Shown here: positions 32,445 to 41,373 of the stretch, in pieces
Numbering within the stretch: the stretch's first letter is position 1
Layout: the number at the start of each line of letters is the position of its first letter
Source of the DNA: Bacillota bacterium
Lineage (GTDB): Bacteria; Bacillota; Clostridia; Lachnospirales; Lachnospiraceae
Assembly: GCA_023408815.1 (NCBI GenBank)
Contig: JAEYJO010000061.1
Coordinates: 1 to 64,000, forward strand
DNA length: 64,000 nt
Direction of reading: 5' to 3'
Notes under the pieces: model-generated
Seen by the model: the letters and a program-made list of their open reading frames with translations, nothing else
What the model was told of the DNA's origin: nothing
The model's database searches: none
Made by a program: the position numbers and the translations under genes

Positions 32445-33449
32445 ATGAAAAAAGTAGTAGCTTTGTTACTCTGCATGACTTTAGTAGCAGGAACACTTAC
32501 CGCATGTGGCGGTGCAAAAGCAGAAGCAGCAAAAACCGGCCTTGGAGTTGCGACATCTATCGCAAAATCGACACCGGCAGGCGAAGAAGACGGATTAGCA
32601 GAAGTGGATTCCATTATCGCAGCCGTACTCGTTGGAACAGACGGTAAGATTCTGGCTTGTAAAATTGACGCAGCTCAGACAAAAATTAATTTCTCGGCAG
32701 AAGGTAAGCTTATAACAGATCCTTCCACAACTTTCCAGACAAAACAAGAGCTCGGTGCTAATTATGGTATGGCTGCAGCTTCTTCTATCGGTAAAGAATG
32801 GAATGAGCAGGCAGACGCTTTCGCTGCATATACAGTTGGAAAGACCGTAGATGAAGTTAAAGGCGTTGCAGTAAATGAAGAAGGCGTACCTACGGATGCG
32901 GATTTGACTTCTTCCGTAACGGTTCATGTAGGCGATTTCATTTCTGCAGTTGAGAAGGCAGTAGCGAATGCAAAAGATTTGGGTGCAAAGAGCACGGATA
33001 AGCTTGGCTTAGGTACTACTACACAGATGTCCAGCTCCACAGATGCAGCTGCTGATGCAGAAGGTCTTGCTCAGGCTTACTCCATGTACGCTGTTGTAAC
33101 GACAGATGATAGCGGCAAAATCACAAGCAGCTATGTAGATGCTTCTCAGGGCAATGTTAATTTCGATACTACCGGAGCAATTACTTCCGATTTAGCTGCT
33201 GCAGTTTCTACTAAGCAGGAACTTGGCGATGCTTACGGAATGAAGTCTGCTTCTTCTATCGGTAAAGAGTGGTTCGAGCAGGCAGATAGTTTCTCTTCTT
33301 ACGTAATCGGAAAGACTGCATCTGAAGTAAGCGGAATCGCTGTTGATGGTGAAGGCCTTGCGGCGGACGCTGATCTTATAAGCTCCGTAACCGTACATGT
33401 AGGTCCTTTTATCTCAGTAGTTGAAAAGGCTGCATCAAACGCGAAATAA
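32445..33449 (+). CDS. two-repeat FMN-carrier lipoprotein (PplA-like)
   Basis: 334 residues with signal peptide and lipobox LTAC (Cys 21), so it is anchored outside the membrane. Two homologous domains follow (about 45-177 and 205-334) sharing TKQELG..YGM, SSIGKEW.EQAD and SSVTVHVG. The paired Asp-x-x-Ser-Ser-Val-Thr sites (Thr 159 and Thr 316) align in position with the Dxx(S/T)GAT motif to which ApbE attaches FMN, but GA is replaced by SV. In Listeria PplA has the same two-domain layout and passes electrons to free flavin or iron. The next gene is the flavin transferase. Confidence 0.75.
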   Translation: MKKVVALLLCMTLVAGTLTACGGAKAEAAKTGLGVATSIAKSTPAGEEDGLAEVDSIIAAVLVGTDGKILACKIDAAQTKINFSAEGKLITDPSTTFQTKQELGANYGMAAASSIGKEWNEQADAFAAYTVGKTVDEVKGVAVNEEGVPTDADLTSSVTVHVGDFISAVEKAVANAKDLGAKSTDKLGLGTTTQMSSSTDAAADAEGLAQAYSMYAVVTTDDSGKITSSYVDASQGNVNFDTTGAITSDLAAAVSTKQELGDAYGMKSASSIGKEWFEQADSFSSYVIGKTASEVSGIAVDGEGLAADADLISSVTVHVGPFISVVEKAASNAK

Positions 33450-33471
33450 TAATGGACTTGAAATAATTTAC

Positions 33472-33511
33472 GGGGGGATGTATTATTTTTCAATAAAATA
33501 GTGCATCCTCC
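33472..33511 (+). terminator. hairpin between the carrier lipoprotein and apbE
   Basis: GGGGGGATG pairs with CATCCTCC around an imperfect AT-rich stem (TATTATTTT / AATAAAATA) and is followed by TTT. It may reduce transcription into apbE, so that more carrier than transferase is made. Confidence 0.5.
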
Positions 33512-33538
33512 TTTCATATGGTATAAGAGGTAGATAAG

Positions 33539-34594
33539 TTGAAGGTGAAAATTACGGCATTCCTATTGGGAATGATGATGATATCGATGCTGCCGGCGTG
33601 CTCGTTTGGTGGACAAAAGCGCTATGAGTCCAGCTTTTTGGAGTTGTTCGACACAGCAAGCGTGATCGTGGGATATGCGAAGAATGAAGAGGAATTTACG
33701 AAATACAGTCAGATGATATATGATGAACTGAAGGTATACAACGAGCTGTATGATATTTATAACGATTACGAAGGCATAAACAATATAAAAACGATCAATG
33801 ATAATGCTGGTATAAAGCCGGTAAAGGTGGATCAAAAGATCATAGATCTCCTTTTGTTTTCAAGAGAATGGCATAAGAAGAGCGACGGAGAGATAAATGT
33901 GGCCTTCGGCTCAGTGCTCTCTCTATGGCATGATCACCGTACCGCAGGTTTGGATGATCCGGAGAAAGCGACACTTCCCGATTATGAAGAGCTGAAGGAG
34001 AGAAACCAGCATATCGACATTGACGATATGATCATCGACGAGGAGGCATCCACCGTTTACCTGAAGGATCCTGAAATGAGTCTGGATGTAGGGGCTATCG
34101 CCAAGGGCTATGCGGTGGAGAGAGCAGCGCTTTTCGTACAGGAGGCGGGATTTGAGAACGGGATGATTTCTGTAGGGGGAAATGTCAGGACCTTCGGAAA
34201 TAAGCTTGACGATAACGGCAAAGAGATTCCCTGGAGTGTAGGAATCCAGAATCCGGATCTATCCAGTGATGAAAAGACGCTTTACGTGTTGAATCTATCG
34301 GGATATTCCCTTGTGACCAGCGGCATTTATGAGCGTTACTACGTAGTGGACGGGAAGCAGTACCACCATATTATTGACCCCAAGACGCTGATGCCGACGG
34401 AATATTTCGTATCCGTTTCCATCATCTGTCCGGATTCGGGAATGGCGGATGCGCTTTCGACGGCGGTGTTCAACGTACCCTATGAAGAAGGAAGCAAGCT
34501 GATAGAAGGACTGGATGGTGTGGAGGCGCTATGGGTGTTTCCCGACCAGAGCATGAAGTACAGCAGCGGTTTTCAGGCGATGATCAAAGATTAA
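33539..34594 (+). CDS. apbE: FAD:protein FMN transferase lipoprotein (ApbE/FmnB type)
   Basis: 351 residues from TTG 33539 (AAGAGG upstream). The signal peptide has lipobox LPAC. ApbE features: FDTASVIVGY, INVAFGSVLSLW, LDVGAIAKGYAVERA with the Mg/FAD-binding residues, MISVGGNVRTFG, HHIIDPKTLMPTEY and SGMADALSTAVFNV. It cleaves FAD and attaches FMN to a Thr of target proteins outside the membrane. The lipoprotein just upstream is the obvious target. In Listeria the equivalent is FmnB. Confidence 0.93.
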   Translation: MKVKITAFLLGMMMISMLPACSFGGQKRYESSFLELFDTASVIVGYAKNEEEFTKYSQMIYDELKVYNELYDIYNDYEGINNIKTINDNAGIKPVKVDQKIIDLLLFSREWHKKSDGEINVAFGSVLSLWHDHRTAGLDDPEKATLPDYEELKERNQHIDIDDMIIDEEASTVYLKDPEMSLDVGAIAKGYAVERAALFVQEAGFENGMISVGGNVRTFGNKLDDNGKEIPWSVGIQNPDLSSDEKTLYVLNLSGYSLVTSGIYERYYVVDGKQYHHIIDPKTLMPTEYFVSVSIICPDSGMADALSTAVFNVPYEEGSKLIEGLDGVEALWVFPDQSMKYSSGFQAMIKD

Positions 34595-34664
34595 ATATAT
34601 GGTATATTAATTATTGATATGAAAACGAAGGCTGAAAGGTAATTGAAGTGGAATGGTGTAGTCT

Positions 34665-35033
34665 ATGATAAAGAAAAACGATTTGATCCTCGCCGGAGTG
34701 ATTCTTATAATTGCTCTGGCGGCAGTGATTTTTATAAATGTTACGAGGAAAGAAGGGGCGATGGTAGTAGTCACTATAGGCGGCGAGGTATATAAGACTC
34801 TGCCCTTGGATGAGGATACTACGCTGACGATAGGAGATGAACAGGGAGATTATAACGTTCTGGAAATCAAGGGCGGAGAGGCGACGATGACGGAAGCTAA
34901 CTGTCCTGACAAAATCTGCGTGGCCCATAGAAGCATCCACTACGACCATGAGTCCATTATATGCCTGCCACATGGAGTTTCTGTGGAGATTCAGGATGGA
35001 GAGAAGGGCGATGTGGATATAATCGCTAAATGA
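34665..35033 (+). CDS. NusG domain II protein of the electron-export locus (EetA/EetB partner)
   Basis: 122 residues: one N-terminal membrane helix (LILAGVILIIALAAVIFIN) and an extracytoplasmic NusG-II domain with ANCPDKICVAHRSI and SIICLPHGV. The Cys pairs CPDKIC and C-LPHG are typical of this domain. The protein family accompanies the Gx transporter in electron-export loci, where the pair is called EetA and EetB; I do not assign the letters. Its exact role is unsettled; it is needed for electron export in Listeria. Confidence 0.8.
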   Translation: MIKKNDLILAGVILIIALAAVIFINVTRKEGAMVVVTIGGEVYKTLPLDEDTTLTIGDEQGDYNVLEIKGGEATMTEANCPDKICVAHRSIHYDHESIICLPHGVSVEIQDGEKGDVDIIAK

Positions 35034-35045
35034 TGAGGAGTACAC

Positions 35046-35549
35046 ATGAAGACTAGAAACGTGGCAACCTATGGTATGCTGATCGCATTGGCCTTTATTT
35101 TAAGTTACATAGAGAGTATCATACCGATTCCGGTGCCGATTCCGGGCATCAAGATCGGACTGGCGAATCTGGTGGTAATTACCGCCTTATTTACCATGGG
35201 GCCGAGGCAGGCTTTTGTGCTGTCCATGATTCGAATCGTTCTGGTAGGCTTTACCTTCGGAAATCTCTCCACTATGATGTTCAGTTTCGCGGGAGGTATG
35301 CTGAGCTGGCTCCTCATGGTGGCAGCAAAGCGGTGGAAGCGCTTTTCCATGACCGGAGTGAGCATTCTTGGAGGGATCGGCCATAATACCGGGCAGATTT
35401 TGGTGGCTATGTGGGTAATAAACAGCAGCGTACTTTTATACTATCTGCCGTTTCTTATTATTTCCGGGCTCATTACAGGGGCGGTTATAGGGATTGTGGG
35501 AGCGCTTATAACAACTAATATCAAGAAACTGGATTTTATGAAGAAATAG
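35046..35549 (+). CDS. Gx transporter family membrane protein (EetA/EetB partner)
   Basis: 167 residues with 5-6 membrane helices, also known as heptaprenyl diphosphate synthase component I-like. Conserved parts are LAFILSYIESIIPIPVPIPGIKIGLANL and AFVLSMIRIVLVGFTFGNLS. It begins 13 bases after the NusG-II gene with AGGAG upstream. The fold resembles ECF S-components, so it may move a flavin or quinone precursor, or form an electron conduit with its partner. It closes the locus; a minus-strand gene follows. Confidence 0.82.
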   Translation: MKTRNVATYGMLIALAFILSYIESIIPIPVPIPGIKIGLANLVVITALFTMGPRQAFVLSMIRIVLVGFTFGNLSTMMFSFAGGMLSWLLMVAAKRWKRFSMTGVSILGGIGHNTGQILVAMWVINSSVLLYYLPFLIISGLITGAVIGIVGALITTNIKKLDFMKK

Positions 35550-35564
35550 GACTGTAAACGGACA

Positions 35565-36119
35565 TCAGTGGATATCCAGCCATTCTTCTTTCAACAGACG
35601 GTATTCCACCCGGGTTTTCAATTTCCCGTCATGCCATTCGCTGTTTAAATGTTCGGCTTCTTTTATGAGCCCGCACTTTTGCATCACCCGCTCCGAAGGG
35701 GAATTTTCCTGCAGGCATCCGGTCGTGATTCTGTACACATCATTTTCGGCAAAAGCGAATTCGATAATCCTGGAAAAAGCTTCCGTTATATACCCGTTGC
35801 TCCAGAATTCCGGAAAACTGAAATATCCCGCATGTACAAGCTGGCCCACGGGAGTAAATTCAGTAACCGTATATCCGGCACTTCCCACCGGTTCATGACT
35901 CTCCTTTAATTCCACATGAAAAAAATAGAAACGTCTCCGCTCCTCTTTGCTATCCGTCAAGACCTTCTCAAAATCAATCCTTGCAAGCGTTTCGCTGTCC
36001 ATTTCCAAATCCTGCAGATAATACATTGTTTTCTTATCGCTTTTTAAACGATAATAGGAAGGGAAGTCTTCTTCTGCATAATCCCTCAGAATCAACCTAT
36101 CAGTTTCTAAACAAATCAT
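35565..36119 (-). CDS. RimJ/RimL-type GNAT N-acetyltransferase
   Basis: 184 residues from ATG 36119 (AAAGGA upstream). Typical start LETDRLILRDYAEEDF, then the GNAT core AGYFSFPEFWSNGYITEAF (acetyl-CoA loop) and ENSPSERVMQKCGL. This group acetylates protein N-termini, antibiotics or small amines. It is convergent with the electron-export operon and shows no operon partner. Confidence 0.85.
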   Translation of the reverse strand: MICLETDRLILRDYAEEDFPSYYRLKSDKKTMYYLQDLEMDSETLARIDFEKVLTDSKEERRRFYFFHVELKESHEPVGSAGYTVTEFTPVGQLVHAGYFSFPEFWSNGYITEAFSRIIEFAFAENDVYRITTGCLQENSPSERVMQKCGLIKEAEHLNSEWHDGKLKTRVEYRLLKEEWLDIH

Positions 36120-36318
36120 ATGCAATCCTTTCGATGACACACTTAATACAGATCCAAACGCAGTGTATCACAAAAACATGAAGATTTCTATAGGAACCTC
36201 CAGATTAAGACTTAGTCATAGATTAAAGCTATCGGCGAGGATAGGATAAGAGTATTATCAATATAGACAGGGACTATGATATAATAAAAAATCGGTACCC
36301 CTTGAAAGGAATAAAAAA

Positions 36319-36903
36319 ATGTCTGGATATGTATTAGGAAACTTCTTTATTTATGCCGTGATTAATGCCTTCACTCCGGGCCCCGGCAATATACTGGCGC
36401 TCAATACGACGACAAACTATGGACTCCGCAAAGGCCGTCCCTTATTTTTAGGCATCTTCGCCGGCTATTATGTAGTGCAGACCGCCTGTTCAATATTTGT
36501 TTACGGTGTCAGTACCTTCCTGCCCAGTGTTCTGGGCTGGATGAAATACATCGGAGCAGCCTATATTTTATGGCTTGCCGTACACATCGCACTTAGCAGG
36601 CCGGAGGAAGGCAAGACTGAAAAGTCCGCCTCCTTTTTTAAAGGATTTTTGCTGCAGCTCGTCAATGTGAAGATATACTTATTCGGCATTACTGCCCTTA
36701 CCGGCTATGTCACAGATTACAGCAATACTTTTTCTATTCTGTTCTTCTTTGGACTTCTCATCGCTTCCATGGGAACAATAGCAACCGCTTCATGGATAGG
36801 CATGGGCATGCTGATACAGCGGGCCTACCGGAAGCATTACAGGATCATAAATGTTGTATTGGCGCTTTCGCTGTTAGAATGCATTTACAGTATGTTTAAG
36901 TGA
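36319..36903 (+). CDS. LysE/RhtB-family amino-acid exporter
   Basis: 194 residues with 6 membrane segments. The family signature NAFTPGPGNILAL is at residues 15-27. These proteins export amino acids such as lysine, threonine or homoserine, or small metabolites. It is a single gene, convergent with the rubrerythrin-like gene, whose stop lies one base after its own. Confidence 0.88.
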   Translation: MSGYVLGNFFIYAVINAFTPGPGNILALNTTTNYGLRKGRPLFLGIFAGYYVVQTACSIFVYGVSTFLPSVLGWMKYIGAAYILWLAVHIALSRPEEGKTEKSASFFKGFLLQLVNVKIYLFGITALTGYVTDYSNTFSILFFFGLLIASMGTIATASWIGMGMLIQRAYRKHYRIINVVLALSLLECIYSMFK

Positions 36904-36904
36904 T

Positions 36905-37447
36905 TTAATAAGGGCAGCTGTTTATCGGCCTGTAATAACCTTGCGGGAAGCCGCAGACCGGGCAGATTTCGGGAGCGCAGACACCGGACATAATATTTCC
37001 GCATTGCATGCAGACCCATACGATTTCTTCGGGCTTACAGAAAACTTCATTGGAAATGACGTCATCGTACTGCTGTTGGAGCAGGTTGGCATGATTGTAA
37101 TCGATGTTGGCTACTCCTGCGAACAGGGCGGCGATATGGTCGAAGCCCTCTTCCCTTGCTATCTGCACATATTCCTGATACTGATTTCCGGCTATGGCAT
37201 TTTCCGCATTTGCGGATTCGATGAGGTTGGATGCGGTACTGGGAAGACCGCCCTCATAGATAGCTCGCAGCCAAATGCGCGCATGCTCGAGATCCTGACC
37301 GGAAAGGGTATCGTAGAGCCTGGAGATCGTGATGTAGCCGTCCGTCTGGGCTATTTCTCCGTATAGCGCGAATCTGGCGCTGAACATCAATTCTTCTTCA
37401 TAGACTCTGAGTAAATTTCTATAAGTACGGCTTTCTCTAAATTCCAT
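36905..37447 (-). CDS. rubrerythrin-like protein with C-terminal rubredoxin-type knuckle
   Basis: 180 residues. A ferritin-like four-helix part (about 1-140) precedes a rubredoxin-like iron site with two Cys-x-x-Cys pairs, WVCMQCG and ICPVCGFPQGYY. Rubrerythrins detoxify hydrogen peroxide in anaerobes. Some di-iron positions look altered: IDYNH where E-x-x-H is usual, and AGNQYQEY where AGEN(x)E is usual, possibly with a short deletion. Peroxidase activity is therefore uncertain. The start is ATG 37447 with GGAGG upstream. Confidence 0.85.
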   Translation of the reverse strand: MEFRESRTYRNLLRVYEEELMFSARFALYGEIAQTDGYITISRLYDTLSGQDLEHARIWLRAIYEGGLPSTASNLIESANAENAIAGNQYQEYVQIAREEGFDHIAALFAGVANIDYNHANLLQQQYDDVISNEVFCKPEEIVWVCMQCGNIMSGVCAPEICPVCGFPQGYYRPINSCPY

Positions 37448-37579
37448 ATTTCCTCCGGGTGAAGCGGCTTTTCATTCTTTTATATGATATGCGGATATTC
37501 CCTGCATGGTACTGGTTTGCGGGTGGAAGATGGGGTATAATATATAGCGTACATTTTCGGATTTAAAATGGAGAAGAAT

Positions 37580-38194
37580 ATGATGAAAAAGCTGGACAGA
37601 GAGTTTTATAACAGAGATTCCATAGTTGTGGCTAAGGAGCTTCTTGGGAAGATTATTGTGCATGAGGTGGACGGACAGAGAATTGCGGCCAAAATAGTAG
37701 AGACAGAAGGGTATATGGGAGTCTTGGATAAAGCAGCCCATTCCTATGGAGGCAGAAGGACACCCCGGGTTGAGGTCATGTATGGCGGTCCCGGATTTTC
37801 CTATGTGTTTTTTGTATATGGCATGCACAACTGTTTCAATATAGTTACGAGAGAGGAAGGAATTCCTCAGGCTGTGCTCATCAGGGCGGCAGAGCCTATA
37901 GACGGGCTGGATGCTATGGCCAGGAGCAGATTTAAGAAAGGGTATGCCGAATTGAGCCGGAGCCAGGAAAAAGCGCTGACTAACGGCCCCGGCAAGCTTT
38001 GTGCGGCGCTTTCCATCGATAGAGGACAAAACGGTGCGGATCTGTGCGGGGATGTACTGTATGTGGAGGAAGGAGAAACGCAGGACATCCGGATCGTGCA
38101 TTCCAAACGGGTAGGCATAGATTATGCCGGGGAGGCGAAGGACTATCTGTGGAGGTTCTATATAGAGAATAACCGGTATGTTTCTGTAAATTAA
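37580..38194 (+). CDS. mpg: 3-methyladenine DNA glycosylase (AAG/MPG family)
   Basis: 204 residues from ATG 37580 (GGAG 6 bases upstream; ATG 37568 is also open). The family core reads LLGKIIVHEVDGQ, ETEGYMG with the catalytic Glu, AAHSYGGRRTPR, YVFFVYGMHNCFNIV and LTNGPGKLCAAL. It excises alkylated purines in base-excision repair. It is a stand-alone gene. The minus strand shows a long shadow frame. Confidence 0.92.
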   Translation: MMKKLDREFYNRDSIVVAKELLGKIIVHEVDGQRIAAKIVETEGYMGVLDKAAHSYGGRRTPRVEVMYGGPGFSYVFFVYGMHNCFNIVTREEGIPQAVLIRAAEPIDGLDAMARSRFKKGYAELSRSQEKALTNGPGKLCAALSIDRGQNGADLCGDVLYVEEGETQDIRIVHSKRVGIDYAGEAKDYLWRFYIENNRYVSVN

Positions 38195-38306
38195 AATCAG
38201 ATTGTGGGGATTTCAGGGGATATTAAACTTGACTATACGTATTAAATATTATAAACTCTACTTATTAATACACATATAAAAATAGTTTTAAAAAGTGGGG
38301 TTGGCT

Positions 38307-39980
38307 ATGGAAGATAGATATGTAATTGGTTTGGACTTTGGAACCTTATCGGGGAGGGCAGTTTTGGTAAGCTGTGAAAACGGGGATGTTCTTGCGGATG
38401 ATGTAAAGGAATATGCTCATAAGGTCATGGCGGATTATTTACCGGATAAGGTAACCGGATTAAAAGGGAATTATGCGTTGCAGCATCCCCAGGATTATTT
38501 GGATGTGATGAAGGAAACTGTTAAAAATGTAATGAAAAAAAGTGGAATTAATAAAGACGAGATTATTGGAATATCCATGGACTTTACGTCTTGTACCATA
38601 CTTCCAATAGATGAAAATGCGGTTCCTCTTTGTATGAAAAAGGAATATGAGCATAGGCCTCACGCATATGCGAAGCTGTGGAAGCATCACGGAGCGCAGA
38701 CTGATGCGGATATTATTAATGATATTCTGAAAGACTATCACGAATCTGATAAGGAAAGATTCGCCGGAAAAGTATCTCCTGAATTACTGGTCCCCAAAAT
38801 AATGGAAATTATCAGGGAAGATTATGAAATATATGAAAAAGCAGATGAAATATTAGAGGCAGGCGATTGGCTGACAAGAGTAATTACCAATTCCAAAAAG
38901 AGAAGCGGATCGATGGCAGGTTACAAAGCATGGTGGCTGCCTGAAAAAGGATATCCGGAAAGTGAGATATTTGCGCTGCTTGATAGTAAGCTGGAGCATG
39001 TAGTAAAAGATAAGCTGGGCGAAGAGGTTTGTCCTATAGGTAAGTGTATCGGAAATTTATCAGATATATGGGCTGAACATTTAGGATTGTTGGCAGGAAC
39101 ACCGGTTGGAGCAAGTATGATTGATTCTCATGCCGGGGTGCCCGGAAGCGGAATTTACCGCAAGGGACAAATGATGCTTGTGGTGGGAACCTCCAGCGTG
39201 ATAATCGCACTCAGCGATAAACCATTTTCCGGTAAGGGAATCTGCGGAACGTACAAGGGCGGGATCATACCGGATTATTATGCCTTGGAATCCGGATTGG
39301 CTGCGGTCGGGGATATGCTGCAGTGGTTTATTCAAAACAGCGTTCCTGCGGAATACTTTCTTGCAGCCGATAGGAACGAAGTGACAATCCACGAGTATTT
39401 ATCGATGTTAGCCGGTTCCTATAAAGCGGGAGGAAGCGGACTGATCGCTTTGGATTGGTGGAATGGAAATAAAACCCCTCATGTGGACGGTGAGCTATCC
39501 GGAACGCTGATTGGTATATCTATGAAAACTAAACCGGAAGAGATATACAGAGCGCTTATAGAAAGTACAGCTTATGGAACGAGAATGATTGTAGAAACGA
39601 TGAAGGAAACGGGCATAGAAATAGATGAAATAACAGCGAGCGGAGGAATCGCAGGTAAAAATCCATTCTTTATGCAAATTTATGCGGATGTTCTGGGCAT
39701 CCCGATCGGAGTTGCGGCGAGCAGCCAGACGGCGGCTTTGGGTTCCGCCATATACGCGGCGGTTGCTGCCGGTGCCGGCGAAGGAGGCTACGATACTATT
39801 GAAGAAGCCGTAGCGGCAATGAGCAGGACCAAAGAAAAGATTTATTTTCCAATTGCAGATAACGTGATTAAATATGATCAGATCTATCGGGAATATCGGA
39901 TATTGACGGATTATTTCGGCCCGGAGGGCAATGCTGTTCTAAAAAAACTCAGTGTATGGAAATCTGAGACAATGAATTGA
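38307..39980 (+). CDS. araB: AraB-type ribulokinase (FGGY family)
   Basis: 557 residues from ATG 38307 (GTGGGG 6 bases upstream). AraB features: GLDFGTLSGRAVLV, ISMDFTSCTILP, HRPHAYAKLWKHHGAQ, MIDSHAGVPGSG, LDWWNGNKTP and ASGGIAGKNPFFMQIYADVLG. AraB accepts L- and D-ribulose and, less well, xylulose. It leads a cluster containing a polyol dehydrogenase, an ABC importer and transketolase, with no arabinose isomerase or AraD epimerase, so the likely substrate is a pentulose formed by the dehydrogenase. Confidence 0.88.
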   Translation: MEDRYVIGLDFGTLSGRAVLVSCENGDVLADDVKEYAHKVMADYLPDKVTGLKGNYALQHPQDYLDVMKETVKNVMKKSGINKDEIIGISMDFTSCTILPIDENAVPLCMKKEYEHRPHAYAKLWKHHGAQTDADIINDILKDYHESDKERFAGKVSPELLVPKIMEIIREDYEIYEKADEILEAGDWLTRVITNSKKRSGSMAGYKAWWLPEKGYPESEIFALLDSKLEHVVKDKLGEEVCPIGKCIGNLSDIWAEHLGLLAGTPVGASMIDSHAGVPGSGIYRKGQMMLVVGTSSVIIALSDKPFSGKGICGTYKGGIIPDYYALESGLAAVGDMLQWFIQNSVPAEYFLAADRNEVTIHEYLSMLAGSYKAGGSGLIALDWWNGNKTPHVDGELSGTLIGISMKTKPEEIYRALIESTAYGTRMIVETMKETGIEIDEITASGGIAGKNPFFMQIYADVLGIPIGVAASSQTAALGSAIYAAVAAGAGEGGYDTIEEAVAAMSRTKEKIYFPIADNVIKYDQIYREYRILTDYFGPEGNAVLKKLSVWKSETMN

Positions 39981-39998
39981 TAAAAAGGAGGGACATGT

Positions 39999-41123
39999 AT
40001 GGCGAAGACTAACATGGAAGTAAAAAGAATGAATCGGAATACTATTTTTCGGTACATACTCAAAAAGGATATTGTCTCTAAATTGGATATTGCTGAGGCT
40101 TTGCATCTTAGTGTGCCTACTGTTGCTCAGGGCCTTATGGATCTGGAAGAGAAAGGATTGGTCACGGAAGAAGGCGTGTTTGATTCCACGGGAGGAAGAA
40201 AGGCAAAGCGGTATTCCTGTATCAAGGCTGCAAAGACAGCACTGGGAGTAGATATTACTGCCAATCATATCAACATAGTAATGGTTGATTTGGCGGAACA
40301 AAGCATAATATCCGTAAGGAAGAAATTTAAAATCTTTTATGATAATGACACGTCATATACTGTTTTAAAAGATGAAATAGAGAAAGTCATATATGACAGC
40401 GGCGTTGCTTATGACAGTATATTAGGTATGGGTATTTCTCTGCCCGCTATTATAGACAAATCGGGTGAGGTTATATATGCTTCCTATGAAAAGATGAAAA
40501 TAGATGCTGATTTCCATCATATATTAAGCGGGCATTTCTCTTTTCCCATACTCTTGACCAATGATGCCAACAGCGGAGGGCGTGCGGAAGCAAATCTGCT
40601 GGAAGATGTGGATGATGTCATATATTTTTCATTGAGCCAAACCGTTGGTGGTTCTATTATGATCAACAGACAGTTGTTTTACGGGCAAAATCAAAGAGGG
40701 GGAGAATTCGGGCACATGACATTAATGGCGGACGGACCTGCTTGTTACTGCGGAAGAAAGGGCTGTGTGGACATATATTGTTCTTCTGCCATATTATCTG
40801 ACGAAACAGAGGGGAATCTGGAACTGTTCTTCAAAAAGGTGGAAGAGGGGGAAGATAAATATGTGAGGATATGGGACGGCTATCTGGATAATTTAGCGAT
40901 TGCGGTTCACAATCTTTATATGGTTTTTGACAGTGATATCATCATTGGCGGCTATGTAGGCATACACATCGGAAAGTATCTGGAAGACTTGAAAGAAAGA
41001 GTAAAAAAAATAGATACTCATGTTAAAAATGCTGATTTCATAAGGGCGTCAAAGCTTAAATATGAAGCGCCGGCAATAGGTGCCGCCTCTATTTTCATTG
41101 AAGAGTTCAGGAAACAGATATAG
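39999..41123 (+). CDS. ROK-family transcriptional repressor (NagC/XylR type)
   Basis: 374 residues from ATG 39999 with GGAGG. An N-terminal winged helix (VSKLDIAEALHLSVPTVAQGLMDLEEKGLV) is followed by GGRKAKRY and a ROK domain with the zinc site CYCGRKGCVDIYCS (CxCGxxGCxE-like) and GGEFGHMTL. Regulators of this kind bind a free sugar or sugar phosphate and release their operator. It is 18 bases behind the kinase gene and immediately upstream of the promoter at 41291, its probable target. Confidence 0.9.
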   Translation: MAKTNMEVKRMNRNTIFRYILKKDIVSKLDIAEALHLSVPTVAQGLMDLEEKGLVTEEGVFDSTGGRKAKRYSCIKAAKTALGVDITANHINIVMVDLAEQSIISVRKKFKIFYDNDTSYTVLKDEIEKVIYDSGVAYDSILGMGISLPAIIDKSGEVIYASYEKMKIDADFHHILSGHFSFPILLTNDANSGGRAEANLLEDVDDVIYFSLSQTVGGSIMINRQLFYGQNQRGGEFGHMTLMADGPACYCGRKGCVDIYCSSAILSDETEGNLELFFKKVEEGEDKYVRIWDGYLDNLAIAVHNLYMVFDSDIIIGGYVGIHIGKYLEDLKERVKKIDTHVKNADFIRASKLKYEAPAIGAASIFIEEFRKQI

Positions 41124-41172
41124 CGGAGCGATGGCAAACTTGATATTTTGATTAAATATTTTCAATAAAAAT

Positions 41173-41221
41173 ACCCCAAAACGTGTTTGTTTAGTTTTAC
41201 ATGTTTGGGGGTTATTTTTTT
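41173..41221 (+). terminator. terminator after the ROK gene
   Basis: An imperfect stem ACCCCAAAAC / GTTTGGGGGT with a long loop, followed by TTATTTTTTT, about 50 bases after the stop. Confidence 0.7.
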
Positions 41222-41290
41222 GCAATTTAAACAATATGCACAAACTTGAATGTAAAATTTATGTAATACCGACGAATATATACATTGTTG

Positions 41291-41319
41291 TTGACAAATT
41301 GTTGTGCAATAACTATAAT
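41291..41319 (+). promoter_or_regulatory. consensus sigma-A promoter of the dehydrogenase-ABC-transketolase operon
   Basis: TTGACA (41291-41296), 17 bases and TATAAT (41314-41319), a perfect match to consensus. The spacer contains the dyad ATTG-TTGTG-CAAT, a possible ROK operator. The start codon follows 55 bases downstream after GGAGG. Confidence 0.85.
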
Positions 41320-41373
41320 GAAGATACATTTTAAAATAGATTTAAAAAGTATTATAATTAAGGAGGCAATCTA

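Noticed and set aside
38307..39980. Autoinducer-2 kinase (LsrK) or glycerol kinase
   Set aside because: The length and the GLDFGTLSGRAV, DFTSCT and HRPHAYAKLWKHH motifs are of the ribulokinase type. No lsr genes are nearby.
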